Assembly: GCA_905202215.1 (NCBI GenBank)
Contig: CAJKRG010000007.1
Coordinates: 1 to 64,000 of the forward strand
Source: an uncultured Porphyromonadaceae bacterium
GTDB lineage: Bacteria > Bacteroidota > Bacteroidia > Bacteroidales > Muribaculaceae
DNA length: 64,000 bases
Direction: 5' to 3'
In this document: one piece after another, positions 15,621 through 23,322 of the stretch
Layout of the letters: every line of letters begins with the position of its first letter
Position numbering within the stretch: position 1 is the stretch's first letter
Position numbers and translations under genes: made by a program
Notes under the pieces: model-generated
Seen by the model: only the letters and a program-made list of their open reading frames with translations
The model's database searches: none
Told to the model about the DNA's origin: nothing

Positions 15621-17216
15621 TCAGAAAGGGCTGTCTGATTTGCCCCCTTCGTTCAGAAAATCGGGATTCGGCCCTGGCATGGCGCCTGTTCCGGGAAGTC
15701 CGAGGGCTGCGGCATCGGCTGCCGCAGCAGAGGCATCGGCCACAGGCACTGCCGTATCGGCGTTGTCGCTTGCGGCGCGCATGCCGAAGGCGACTCCTTC
15801 TTCTCCTGCCGGTTCCCAGTTTTCGAAACGCACGTACTCGTTGCGGAACCGGAGGTCGACTGTGCCGACAGAACCGCTTCGGTGCTTGGCGAGTATGAAC
15901 TCGGCCTTGCCGCGAATATCGCGGCCTTCGTCATCGGTCGATGAATGGGAGTAGTATTCCGGACGGTGGATGAAACATACGATGTCGGCATCCTGTTCGA
16001 TGGCTCCCGATTCACGAAGGTCGGAAAGTTGCGGGCGCTTGTCTTTGTTGCCGCGGTCTTCAAGTTTTCGGTTGAGCTGCGAAAGGGCTACGATAGGTAT
16101 GTCGAGCTCTTTGGCCAACTGTTTGAGAGATCGCGAAATTGTGCTCACTTCCTGTTCGCGCGAACCGAGTTTGAGACCTCCTGCTGTCATGAGCTGGAGG
16201 TAGTCGATTATTATCATTCGTACTCCGTGCTCGCGTACCAGACGGCGCGCCTTGCTGCGCAGTTCCATTATCGAGAGGCTCGATGTGTCGTCGACATACA
16301 GGGGGAGGCCCTGCAGTTTCTGCATGCGGTGGAGGAGCTGGTTCCATTCGAGCTGAGAGAGATTGCCGCTCTTGATTTTTTCACCTCCGAGTTCGCAGGC
16401 GTTGGATATGAGACGGTTCACGAGCTGCAGATTGCTCATTTCGAGTGAGAATACCGCTATGGGATTGTTCATCAGTGCGATGTTGAGGGCCATCGACAGC
16501 ACGAAAGCTGTCTTTCCCATGGCGGGGCGGGCTGCGATGATGATGAGGTCGGAGTTCTGCCAGCCGGAGGTGTATTTGTCGAGCTCGCGGAAGCCGCTGC
16601 TCAGACCGCTCAGGCCCGACTGTTGCTGCGATGCCAGCTGCATGCGTTCGAGGGCATGCGTGAGCAGGGGGTCGATCTGTGACACCTCTTTCTTTACATT
16701 GCCCTGCGAAATCTCGAAAAGCCGTTTCTCGGTTTCCTGAAGAATATCGTCCACATCGTTGCTTTCGTCGAACGAGGCATTCTCCACTTCAGAGGCGAAG
16801 GCGATAAGTTCGCGAGCAAGATATTTCTGGGCAACGATGCGGGCATGAAATTCGACGTGTGCCGCCGAGGCCACATTTGATGTCAGCCCGACGACAAATG
16901 CCGCACCTCCCGCTTTATCGAGGGTGTCCGACAGCCTCAGCTGGTTCACTACCGTCATCATGTCGATAGGTTTCTGCTCGAGGCCGAGAGTCTGGATTGC
17001 TTCGTAGACAGCGGCGTGGCGCGGTTCGTAGAAACTCTCCGGTTTCAGCAGATCGCAGACGAGTGTGTAGGCATCTTTTTCTACCATGAGGGCGCCGAGC
17101 ACCGCTGCCTCCACCTCGATGGCGCGGGGCACAAGACGTCCTACCGGATCTTCCGGCATGCTTCCTTTCTTTATAAACGGTTTTTTCTGCTGATAAGACT
17201 GGCTTTCTGCTGGCAT
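15621..17216 (-). CDS. dnaB: Replicative DNA helicase DnaB
   Basis: A 531-residue hexameric helicase of the replication fork. The N-terminal DnaB domain is at ~28-130, a linker with the DnaG-interacting region at ~135-195, and the RecA-like domain from ~200: AARPAMGKTAFVLS (Walker A, ~229-240), VFSLEMSN, IIIDYLQLM (Walker B) and RESGAIEQDADIV (arginine-finger region). The last ~60 residues are Ala/Asp/Pro-rich and low in complexity, so probably disordered. No intein is present. The start shares one base with the stop of the OmpA-like gene (TAATG). Confidence 0.97.
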   Translation of the reverse strand: MPAESQSYQQKKPFIKKGSMPEDPVGRLVPRAIEVEAAVLGALMVEKDAYTLVCDLLKPESFYEPRHAAVYEAIQTLGLEQKPIDMMTVVNQLRLSDTLDKAGGAAFVVGLTSNVASAAHVEFHARIVAQKYLARELIAFASEVENASFDESNDVDDILQETEKRLFEISQGNVKKEVSQIDPLLTHALERMQLASQQQSGLSGLSSGFRELDKYTSGWQNSDLIIIAARPAMGKTAFVLSMALNIALMNNPIAVFSLEMSNLQLVNRLISNACELGGEKIKSGNLSQLEWNQLLHRMQKLQGLPLYVDDTSSLSIMELRSKARRLVREHGVRMIIIDYLQLMTAGGLKLGSREQEVSTISRSLKQLAKELDIPIVALSQLNRKLEDRGNKDKRPQLSDLRESGAIEQDADIVCFIHRPEYYSHSSTDDEGRDIRGKAEFILAKHRSGSVGTVDLRFRNEYVRFENWEPAGEEGVAFGMRAASDNADTAVPVADASAAAADAAALGLPGTGAMPGPNPDFLNEGGKSDSPF

Positions 17217-17827
17217 TATCGTTTACGGGCTTTGTTGATGAATTCTTGGGTCGGAATGAAGTAGAACTCGACGCGGCGGTTCTTTGCGCGGTTCGCGCGC
17301 CCGTGGTTGTCGGCTAACGGCTCGTCTGATCCTATGCCGTAGGGTATTATGCCCGTATCGCGTTGTGAGTCTTCTTTATAGAAATATTCGTCGATCGCGT
17401 TGGCGCGGTCGGCGGTCAGACGGTCGGCATAGGTGGCATCACCGGTATCATCGCTATGTACGGCTACAACGACTTTGAAATCGCTGCGCCGTTTCACGAA
17501 CTGCTTCAGAGCGGCAAGTTTGGATGCCGCTTTGGCCGAGAGACTTGTCTCGTTTGGCGAGAAAAGCACACTGCATGGTATTGTCACCATCACCACTTCG
17601 CCCGAACGAACCAGAGACACCTCATAGCCGGCAGCCTTGAGATCTTCTTTGAGTTCATTCATGCGCAGGGCTACTGCGTTATGATGTTTTTCGGAAACTG
17701 CCGGAAACTGTATGTTTTCCTCGATAGAGGCGCTTTCCGGGTCGAAATCGGAGGCTTTCTGGGCTGTCGTCACGAGACATGTAGCTGCCAGAACAACCGA
17801 TGAGAGAATACGGAGAGCACTTCGCAT
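17216..17827 (-). CDS. OmpA-like domain protein, exported
   Basis: A 203-residue protein with a signal peptide (~1-22, ending TTAQ). A soluble region (~35-75) is followed by an OmpA/MotB-type peptidoglycan-binding domain (~78-195): VLFSPNETSLS, VAVHSDDTGDATYADRLTADRA and the terminal ANRAKNRRVEFYF, which contains the conserved Arg pair. There is no barrel, so it is a periplasmic peptidoglycan-associated protein. It sits 2 nt after the small acidic protein and overlaps dnaB by one base, which is an odd partner set. Confidence 0.82.
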   Translation of the reverse strand: MRSALRILSSVVLAATCLVTTAQKASDFDPESASIEENIQFPAVSEKHHNAVALRMNELKEDLKAAGYEVSLVRSGEVVMVTIPCSVLFSPNETSLSAKAASKLAALKQFVKRRSDFKVVVAVHSDDTGDATYADRLTADRANAIDEYFYKEDSQRDTGIIPYGIGSDEPLADNHGRANRAKNRRVEFYFIPTQEFINKARKR

Positions 17828-17829
17828 GG

Positions 17830-18117
17830 TCAGAGAAGGCTGTCTTCGTACGCTATCTCGGCCAATACAAGCGTCTTGATCTGGTCGCGTGTAATGACTG
17901 CCTGTGATTTTCCTTTGAGATAATCGGCTATGAAATCCACCATTTCCTCAATGTCGGTATCATCGTCGGCCTCGGCATCTATATCGAGTTCGCCGTTTTC
18001 GTCATAATAGTCGAAAATAAGGTCGAGAATCTGATATATGTCATCGTCTGCCGGAGCGTCTTTGCCGAGCGCGTTTTTCATCAGCGCTATGGCTTCGTCT
18101 TCATCATATTCTTTCAT
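17830..18117 (-). CDS. Small acidic protein of unknown function
   Basis: A 95-residue, strongly acidic cytoplasmic protein rich in Asp and Glu (for example DADDDTDIEEMVD), predicted mostly helical. No family is recognised. It is locked into the operon, 6 nt after rimM and 2 nt before the OmpA-like gene, so it is likely real. The C-terminal part (QAVITRDQIKTLVLAEIAYE) looks like a small helical domain. Confidence 0.65.
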   Translation of the reverse strand: MKEYDEDEAIALMKNALGKDAPADDDIYQILDLIFDYYDENGELDIDAEADDDTDIEEMVDFIADYLKGKSQAVITRDQIKTLVLAEIAYEDSLL

Positions 18118-18123
18118 AGTGTG

Positions 18124-18648
18124 TTATAGATCAATAAGCCCTAAGGGCAAGTTCATGTATATGGTCTTTGTTTCTGTGTCGATCTCCTGTATGAGGTCGG
18201 GGCTGGCGGGTATGAGTATTTCGGATCCGGCCGGTGTATCGACTACGAAAAGATAATTGTCTGTGGAATCGTCGAAGTCGGATATCACGCCCGTTTCCTT
18301 GCCGTCGCTGACAATCGTAAAGCCAGTAAGATCGTCGAGGTAAAAACCTTCGTCGTCATCTTCTGTCTCGGGGAGGTCGTCCGGACGGGCGAAAATGGCT
18401 TTGTTTGTGAAGCGGGCCGCCTGTTCCTGTGAGTCTATGCCTTCGAGTGTCAGGAGAACGCTTTCGGCGCCTTTTGTGCGTGAAGAGAGGATAAAAAACG
18501 GTACCATGAGGCCGTCAAGTTCCACGAAAATGCACGGCAGATCCGATGGTTCGATGTCGGCGTCGGGTATGATGGCCGATAGCTCTCCCTTTATACCGTG
18601 AGGCTTGCCGAAACGTCCTATTTCTGTCAGTTGGCCGGCCGGTATCAT
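18124..18648 (-). CDS. rimM: Ribosome maturation factor RimM
   Basis: A 174-residue 30S assembly factor that binds ribosomal protein S19. The N-terminal RimM domain contains IGRFGKPHGIKGELSA (~11-26), and the C-terminal PRC-barrel part contains EGFYLDDLTGFTIVS and ILIPASPDLIQEID. The start overlaps the DUF4290 stop by 4 nt. trmD and rplS, the usual neighbours in other phyla, are absent. Confidence 0.95.
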   Translation of the reverse strand: MIPAGQLTEIGRFGKPHGIKGELSAIIPDADIEPSDLPCIFVELDGLMVPFFILSSRTKGAESVLLTLEGIDSQEQAARFTNKAIFARPDDLPETEDDDEGFYLDDLTGFTIVSDGKETGVISDFDDSTDNYLFVVDTPAGSEILIPASPDLIQEIDTETKTIYMNLPLGLIDL

Positions 18649-19235
18649 TTCTTTTTCTTCTTTTTGGAGGGTGCGGGAAGTGCACGGAATTCGTGGAGAC
18701 GCATTTGGTCGGTATGGACGTTGATTGCGCCATGCGACAGCATGCGCAGGTCGTCGAATACGCGCAGGTCGTCTACTCCTTCGCGGCAGAACGCTACCAC
18801 GATTTTCTTCATATGGTCGGCGATCATGAACACAAGTTCGTCGCGGGCCTCACCCGGCTCCATACCCGAAGCCACATCTATCATGCGCACGATTGTTGCG
18901 CCGTATCGACGCATGGGCATATATCCGGGTTTAGCTATGTCGATTTGGTCAGGGCCGTCGGCAAAGACATCGCTCTGCACATGATTGAAAGGTATGTCTA
19001 TGTCGAGTTTGAAGTCGCTCATTATGAACAGATGATCCCACAGTTTGCGTTTGTGCGCCTCGCGGTCATCTCCCTGGGCGGGGAAAAGCGTGGCCATCGC
19101 GCCTACGATTGTATTGGCGCATAGAGTGCGCTCATCGCGGTCTTCGATGGTCAGGCAGTGGTCGATCATCTTCTGTATGTTGCGTCCGTACTCGGGCAGT
19201 GTGAGCTTGGGAAGTCGGTTGGTATATGTCAGCAT
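18645..19235 (-). CDS. DUF4290 family protein
   Basis: About 196 residues from the ATG at 19235 (MLTYTNRLPKLTLPEYGRNI). This start is chosen because the promoter at 19262-19293 lies upstream of it and inside any longer frame. The family is conserved in Bacteroidetes and its function is unknown. Visible traits are a helical body with HCLTIEDRDERTLCANTIV and a lysine tail (SKKKKKK) encoded by sequence that overlaps the rimM start. It heads the long minus-strand operon through rimM, OmpA-like and dnaB. Confidence 0.85.
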   Translation of the reverse strand: MLTYTNRLPKLTLPEYGRNIQKMIDHCLTIEDRDERTLCANTIVGAMATLFPAQGDDREAHKRKLWDHLFIMSDFKLDIDIPFNHVQSDVFADGPDQIDIAKPGYMPMRRYGATIVRMIDVASGMEPGEARDELVFMIADHMKKIVVAFCREGVDDLRVFDDLRMLSHGAINVHTDQMRLHEFRALPAPSKKKKKK

Positions 19236-19261
19236 TGTATGTGTTTCTGTTTTTACAGCTT

Positions 19262-19293
19262 CAAAGATACTGCAAAAATCCCGTATCGGCAAA
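19262..19293 (-). promoter_or_regulatory. Promoter of the DUF4290-rimM-dnaB operon
   Basis: A full Bacteroidetes promoter on the minus strand: TTTG (19290-19293), a 20-nt spacer, TATCTTTG (19262-19269). The predicted transcription start is ~19255, 20 nt before the DUF4290 ATG. Confidence 0.75.
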
Positions 19294-19296
19294 TTG

Positions 19297-19596
19297 TTAT
19301 TGCTGTTGTGAGTGGTTCGGCACAGGAGTAGTTTTGCTGGACTGGAGGGTTTTATCCCTGAAATGAAGCCATGTAACCATTTTGACATCGTCGATTTCGG
19401 TCACGTAGCCCCAGCTTTCTTCCTTTCCTTCGAAATTTTTGATATGGGGATCGCCGAGTTGTTTTCTTACCTGTGTAGCGGTCATACCCGGCTCCAGACG
19501 GCTTATGTTGGCGGGCAGATAGTACGACTGGCGTACGGATGAACATGAAGTCGCGGCAAGCAGCAGAACTGCCGCAGCTGTCAGTTTGTGTCTCAT
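19297..19596 (-). CDS. Small SmpA/OmlA (BamE-like) lipoprotein
   Basis: A 99-residue lipoprotein: signal sequence with lipobox LAATSC (Cys ~18), then a BamE/SmpA-type fold signature (~34-80): ISRLEPGMTATQVRKQLGDP, a WGYV strand and a TWLHFRDKTL strand. In Proteobacteria BamE is an accessory of the BAM outer-membrane assembly machine. The fold also occurs in unrelated lipoproteins, so the role is only suggested, although bamD lies ~1.3 kb away on the same strand. It is separated from rpoZ by a strong terminator. Confidence 0.7.
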   Translation of the reverse strand: MRHKLTAAAVLLLAATSCSSVRQSYYLPANISRLEPGMTATQVRKQLGDPHIKNFEGKEESWGYVTEIDDVKMVTWLHFRDKTLQSSKTTPVPNHSQQQ

Positions 19597-19623
19597 TGCA
19601 TGAAGGTTCTGTCGGAAATGTCA

Positions 19624-19660
19624 AAGCCGGAAGCTGCGCGCTGGCGCAGTCTTCCGGCTT
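19624..19660 (-). terminator. Strong terminator hairpin after rpoZ
   Basis: A 10-bp stem AAGCCGGAAG/CTTCCGGCTT plus an inner 6-bp stem CTGCGC/GCGCAG, with a single bulged base. It lies 23 nt past the rpoZ stop. The T-rich tail on the minus strand is short. Confidence 0.7.
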
Positions 19661-19683
19661 GTGTGCGTTGGGATATCGGCGTT

Positions 19684-20016
19684 TTAGAGTGAACTGCGGT
19701 CCTTATTGCTTTTGCGGAAGAACAGTTTGTGGTCTATATATTCCTGAGTGGCGATAAGGGTGGGTTTTGGCAGACGCTCGTAGTAGCGCGAGATTTCAAT
19801 CTGTTCGCGGTTTTCGCTCACTTCTTCGAGAGTGTCGTTGTAAGGAGCGAATTCCTGAAGTTTCTTTTCGAGATCGCTTTTCATCTGTGCGGCTATCTGG
19901 TTGGCGCGCTTTGAGATGATGCATACGGTTTCATAGATGTTGCCGGTCTGTTCCGAAAGCTCGATGAGGTCGCGGGTGACGGTGTTGAGCGGAGTGTTGC
20001 TTTTCTTGAAATCCAT
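19684..20016 (-). CDS. rpoZ: RNA polymerase omega subunit, Bacteroidetes type
   Basis: A 110-residue protein matching the Rpb6/omega family as found in Bacteroidetes: NTVTRDLIELSEQTGNIYET (~11-30), IISKRANQIA (~33-42) and the C-terminal RYYERLPKPTLIATQEYID (~77-95). Omega binds and stabilises the beta' subunit. It follows bamD by 72 nt on the same strand, with a small stem-loop (20053-20067) in the gap, and is closed by the hairpin at 19624-19660. Confidence 0.9.
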   Translation of the reverse strand: MDFKKSNTPLNTVTRDLIELSEQTGNIYETVCIISKRANQIAAQMKSDLEKKLQEFAPYNDTLEEVSENREQIEISRYYERLPKPTLIATQEYIDHKLFFRKSNKDRSSL

Positions 20017-20088
20017 GATTATGGTGCTTTATTTTGTTCTGTTTTGCATGTCCCGGCAGTGTGCCGGAGACGGAGGAGGGAAGAAAAA

Positions 20089-20889
20089 TCAGTCGTGAAC
20101 GTAGCGGTTGGCGATTTTCTGTATGTTATCGGCCTCTTCTCGTTTGGGACTGTCGGGATAGTTGTTTATGAAGGAATAATACTCGTCGAGCACGTCGCGG
20201 AAGCGGTCGGCCTTGCGTTCTTCCACGGAGTTCAGTGCTTCCTGATAGCGTGCTTTCAGAATAAGCATTTCAAGATCCTCCTTATACTTGGAGTAAGGGT
20301 AGTCTTTGATGGCGTTGCGTGCCACGATTACTGCGCTTTCATAGTTGTTGCCCATGTAATTGCCGAGATTGTAGTAGAGCTGGGCGTTCTGCAGCTGTTT
20401 CAGGGTCAGTTTGTCCTGCATCTCGAAGATGGCGTTCTGTGCGATCGAGACTTTGTCGCTGCGAGGGAAATACTCGAGGAAGCCCTGCAGCTCTTCTATA
20501 GCCTTGATCGTACCGGTCTGGTCGAGCTGTGCTTCGGGAGAGTCGAGATAATAGCCGTATCCTGAGAAGAATCGGGCGGCTTCAGTATATTTGCCTTTGG
20601 GGTAGCGGCCGTAGTAGGTCTTGAAATATGCGCCTGAGCTTACATAGTCCTTGTTTTCGTAGTGGCTCATCGCAAGCAGATAAAGCGATTCCTCTGCCTT
20701 GTCGGAGCCTTTGAAGTAGGCTATGCATTCTTCCAGCAGGGTTGCGGCCTGCACATATTTTTTTTCTTCGAAAGCGCGTTTGGCGTATTCGAATTTGTAG
20801 TTGATGTCGGTGCTCTTCTGGGCGCGCTGGTATTCGCCGCACGAACTCAGCAGAATAGCTGCAAGAAAGGCTACAATGTAATATCGCAT
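20089..20889 (-). CDS. bamD: Outer-membrane assembly lipoprotein BamD
   Basis: About 266 residues from ATG 20889 (MRYYIVAFLAAILLSSC). This start is chosen because the -7 box at 20916-20923 lies inside any longer reading and would leave a ~20-nt leader; the ATG at 20904 is possible. Lipobox LLSSC is followed by TPR-like repeats (AKRAFEEKKYVQAATLLEEC, AEESLYLLAMSHYENKDYVSS, and so on), the scaffold by which BamD works with BamA to insert beta-barrel proteins. Confidence 0.92.
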   Translation of the reverse strand: MRYYIVAFLAAILLSSCGEYQRAQKSTDINYKFEYAKRAFEEKKYVQAATLLEECIAYFKGSDKAEESLYLLAMSHYENKDYVSSGAYFKTYYGRYPKGKYTEAARFFSGYGYYLDSPEAQLDQTGTIKAIEELQGFLEYFPRSDKVSIAQNAIFEMQDKLTLKQLQNAQLYYNLGNYMGNNYESAVIVARNAIKDYPYSKYKEDLEMLILKARYQEALNSVEERKADRFRDVLDEYYSFINNYPDSPKREEADNIQKIANRYVHD

Positions 20890-20915
20890 CTGTGTGGTAG
20901 TCATATACAATTGTG

Positions 20916-20923
20916 CAAAGATA
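20916..20923 (-). promoter_or_regulatory. Predicted -7 element of bamD-rpoZ
   Basis: Minus-strand TATCTTTG matches TAnnTTTG, ~27 nt upstream of the chosen bamD start. It decides the start codon. No TTTG is seen at -33. Confidence 0.55.
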
Positions 20924-21001
20924 GTAAAAAAGCCCCTAATGACGTGCGTCGGAAACAAACTTTAGCGCCTCTTTGCACAAAATTAACAATTGGCCCGGAG
21001 G

Positions 21002-21886
21002 TCAGAGCACGTTCAGAACCTGTTCTTTTATTTGCTCCAGGGCATCTTTCATGCGTACTACGATGGCCTGCATCTCGGCATGATTGCTCTTTGACCCGAG
21101 GGTATTGATTTCGCGTCCCATTTCCTGGGCGATGAAACCGAGCTTTTTGCCTTGGCCGCCGGCGGCAGATTCCATTGTTTCGAGGAAATACTGCAGGTGT
21201 TTGCGCAGGCGCTGCTTTTCTTCGTTTACGTCGAGTTTTTCGATATAGAATATCATTTCCTGTTCGAGGCGTCCTTTGTCGTAGTCGGGAACATTGATTT
21301 TCGACAGGCTTTCTTCTATCTTGAGTCTTATTCTGGGTACACGCTCTGCTTCGAATGGCTCTATGCTTTCGAGAAGTTCCGATATGGAGGCTATACGGGC
21401 AGCGAAGAATTTTTCGAGCTCAATGCCTTCGGCGCGGCGGTGTGCCGACAGGTTTTCCACAGCCTCGGCGACAGCTTGGTCGAGAGCTTTGATCTGCTCG
21501 GCGTCGGCAACTTCCGGGCTTGCAGTCGTGATGGTGTCGGAAAAACGGAGAAGCACCGAATACCAGTCGGACGGAACGGGAATCCCGAGTGCGGCGGATG
21601 CCTCCTCGATCTGCTTTTTGTATGTGGCCAGCGCGGCTATGTCGAGAGTCGAGTGTATCTCGGTGCTTACGCCGATGGTTTCTACATTGACTATGACATC
21701 GACCTTTCCCCGTTCGAGACTGCGGCCTATGGCCGAGCGCATGTCGAGTTCATGCTCGCGAAATGTATAAGGCAGACGGACGTTGAGATCCATCTGTTTG
21801 GAGTTCAGCGATTTTATCTCGACTGTTATCTTTTTTGCTCCGGCTTCGGCAGTGGCTTTGCCGAACCCTGTCATAGACATTAACAT
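21002..21886 (-). CDS. YicC-family endoribonuclease-like protein
   Basis: About 294 residues. The start SMTGFGKA and the segment KSLNSKQMDLNVRLP (~25-40) mark the N-terminal YicC domain. The C-terminal DUF1732 domain holds EEKQRLRKHLQYFLETMES, GKKLGFIAQEMGREINTLGSK and NHAEMQAIVVRMKDALEQIKEQ(V/A)xNV-like ends. YicC proteins have been described as RNases that act on small RNAs; the role here is inferred. The ATG at 21898 is also possible. gmk, a frequent neighbour elsewhere, is absent. Confidence 0.9.
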   Translation of the reverse strand: MLMSMTGFGKATAEAGAKKITVEIKSLNSKQMDLNVRLPYTFREHELDMRSAIGRSLERGKVDVIVNVETIGVSTEIHSTLDIAALATYKKQIEEASAALGIPVPSDWYSVLLRFSDTITTASPEVADAEQIKALDQAVAEAVENLSAHRRAEGIELEKFFAARIASISELLESIEPFEAERVPRIRLKIEESLSKINVPDYDKGRLEQEMIFYIEKLDVNEEKQRLRKHLQYFLETMESAAGGQGKKLGFIAQEMGREINTLGSKSNHAEMQAIVVRMKDALEQIKEQVLNVL

Positions 21887-21968
21887 ATTCATTTCCATTG
21901 CGCTTGCCCCCGGCGGCGCTTTTGATGGTGAAGGGGCCGGATCCGGACGCGGCCGGATCTTGCGGCTG

Positions 21969-21976
21969 CAAAATTA
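21969..21976 (-). promoter_or_regulatory. Predicted -7 element of yicC
   Basis: Minus-strand TAATTTTG matches TAnnTTTG, giving a leader of about 75 nt. It is divergent from the tsaB promoter ~50 nt away. Confidence 0.45.
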
Positions 21977-22002
21977 CAAAAAAACGTCTGTATTCTCGCC
22001 GT

Positions 22003-22028
22003 TTTGACTGGAAAAAGTAGTAACTTTG
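22003..22028 (+). promoter_or_regulatory. Predicted promoter of tsaB-tsaC-sugar transferase
   Basis: TAACTTTG (22021-22028) matches TAnnTTTG. A TTTG at 22003-22006 is only 14 nt upstream, shorter than usual. The -7 box excludes longer readings of tsaB. Confidence 0.5.
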
Positions 22029-22045
22029 CCGAAAACACAAGTGTA

Positions 22046-22738
22046 ATGGCAACTATACTGAATATAGAGACATCCGGCGCTCCCTGTTCGGCTGCACTCA
22101 CTTCCGACGGTATGATTCTCGCCCATAGGGAGGACTTTACCGGCAGGAACCATGCGGCCGCTTTGAGCGATTTTATAAAATATTGTCTTGACTACGGGAA
22201 AGAACACGGCCTGAAGCCCGATGCTGTAGCCGTCAGTCTCGGCCCCGGCAGCTATACGGGTCTGCGTATCGGTCTCAGCGAGGCCAAAGGGCTTGCCTAT
22301 GCCCTCGATGTTCCTCTCATCGGTATAAAGACTCTCGAGCTATTGGCGACAAGGGTCATGTTCTCGACCGATAGTGTCGATCCTGATTCTATCCTTATTC
22401 CTATGGTGGATGCGCGCCGTATGGAGGTCTATACGGGTGCCTATGATTTCGGCCTGACGGAGCTTATGGAGCCTGGTGCGCTTATACTCGACGAAAATTC
22501 GTATGCCGCCCTTAAGTCAGAGGGGCGTCCGGTGCTCTATTTTGGCAGTGGCGCCGAAAAAGCCCGTCAGTTCATGGACGGATGTACTTATGTGGAAGGT
22601 GTCGAGGCTCTTGCGGTGGATATGGTCGCATTGGCCGAACTGGCCTATAATCGCCGCCAGTTTGTCGATACGGCTTATTCCGTGCCGGTTTATCTTAAAG
22701 ATTTTCAGGCGACGACTCCTAAACATAAGGTGATATGA
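22046..22738 (+). CDS. tsaB: tRNA t6A-modification protein TsaB
   Basis: About 230 residues from ATG 22046 (MATILNIETSG); the promoter lies upstream within the longer frame. The ASKHA fold is seen in LNIETSGAPCSAAL, GRNHAAALSDFI and AVSLGPGSYTGLRIGLSEAKGLAYAL. TsaB pairs with TsaD and TsaE to move threonylcarbamoyl onto A37 of ANN-decoding tRNAs. It overlaps tsaC by 4 nt, so two steps of the same pathway are co-translated; TsaD and TsaE are not in view. Confidence 0.93.
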   Translation: MATILNIETSGAPCSAALTSDGMILAHREDFTGRNHAAALSDFIKYCLDYGKEHGLKPDAVAVSLGPGSYTGLRIGLSEAKGLAYALDVPLIGIKTLELLATRVMFSTDSVDPDSILIPMVDARRMEVYTGAYDFGLTELMEPGALILDENSYAALKSEGRPVLYFGSGAEKARQFMDGCTYVEGVEALAVDMVALAELAYNRRQFVDTAYSVPVYLKDFQATTPKHKVI

Positions 22739-23322
22739 CCGAACTGCAGCTTGCCGATGTCAAGGCATGTATTGAAGTCCTCCGTAAAGGCGGAATAATA
22801 GTTTATCCTACGGATACTATCTGGGGGATAGGCTGTGATGCCTGCTGTCCTGAAGCTGTCAGAAAGATATTCGCTCTGAAAAAACGCGCCGATGCAAAAG
22901 CCCTCATATCACTTGTGGGCTCAGAAGGACAGCTGGAGCGTACGATAGCCGATATTCCCGAGGTGGCATGGCAGCTGATCGAATATAATGAGAAACCCCT
23001 CACGATTGTTTACGATGCTCCCGCTCCCGAAGCGGGTATCGCAGACGAACTGCGCGCACCGGACGGCTCGATGGGAGTGCGGCTCACTTCCGATGAATTC
23101 TGTGCTGAAATATGCCGGCGTCTGCGGCATCCTCTTGTGTCTACTTCGGCCAATGTCAGCGGAGAGCCTGCGCCGGCATGCTTTGCCGATATATCTTCCG
23201 ATATCCTCGATGGCGCCGACTATGTATGTATGGGGCGTCGCGACGAGAAAGCGTCTGAAGCGGTGCCGTCGACTGTCATGCGTCTTTCTTCAGGTGGACT
23301 TTTCAAGGTCTTGCGTCCATGA
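22735..23322 (+). CDS. tsaC: Threonylcarbamoyl-AMP synthase (TsaC/Sua5/YrdC family)
   Basis: A 195-residue YrdC-domain protein: GGIIVYPTDTIWGIGCDA (~20-37), KKRADAKALISLVGS (~50), GSMGVRLTSDEFC and HPLVSTSANVSGEPA (~133-147). It makes L-threonylcarbamoyl-AMP from Thr, bicarbonate and ATP for the t6A37 tRNA modification. It lacks the extra C-terminal Sua5 domain. It overlaps tsaB and the following sugar transferase gene by 4 nt each. Confidence 0.93.
   Translation: MTELQLADVKACIEVLRKGGIIVYPTDTIWGIGCDACCPEAVRKIFALKKRADAKALISLVGSEGQLERTIADIPEVAWQLIEYNEKPLTIVYDAPAPEAGIADELRAPDGSMGVRLTSDEFCAEICRRLRHPLVSTSANVSGEPAPACFADISSDILDGADYVCMGRRDEKASEAVPSTVMRLSSGGLFKVLRP

Noticed and set aside
20053..20067. 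Small stem-loop CCGGCA/TGCCGG between bamD and rpoZ as a terminator
   Set aside because: Six-base stem with no T-run; bamD and rpoZ are more likely co-transcribed through it.
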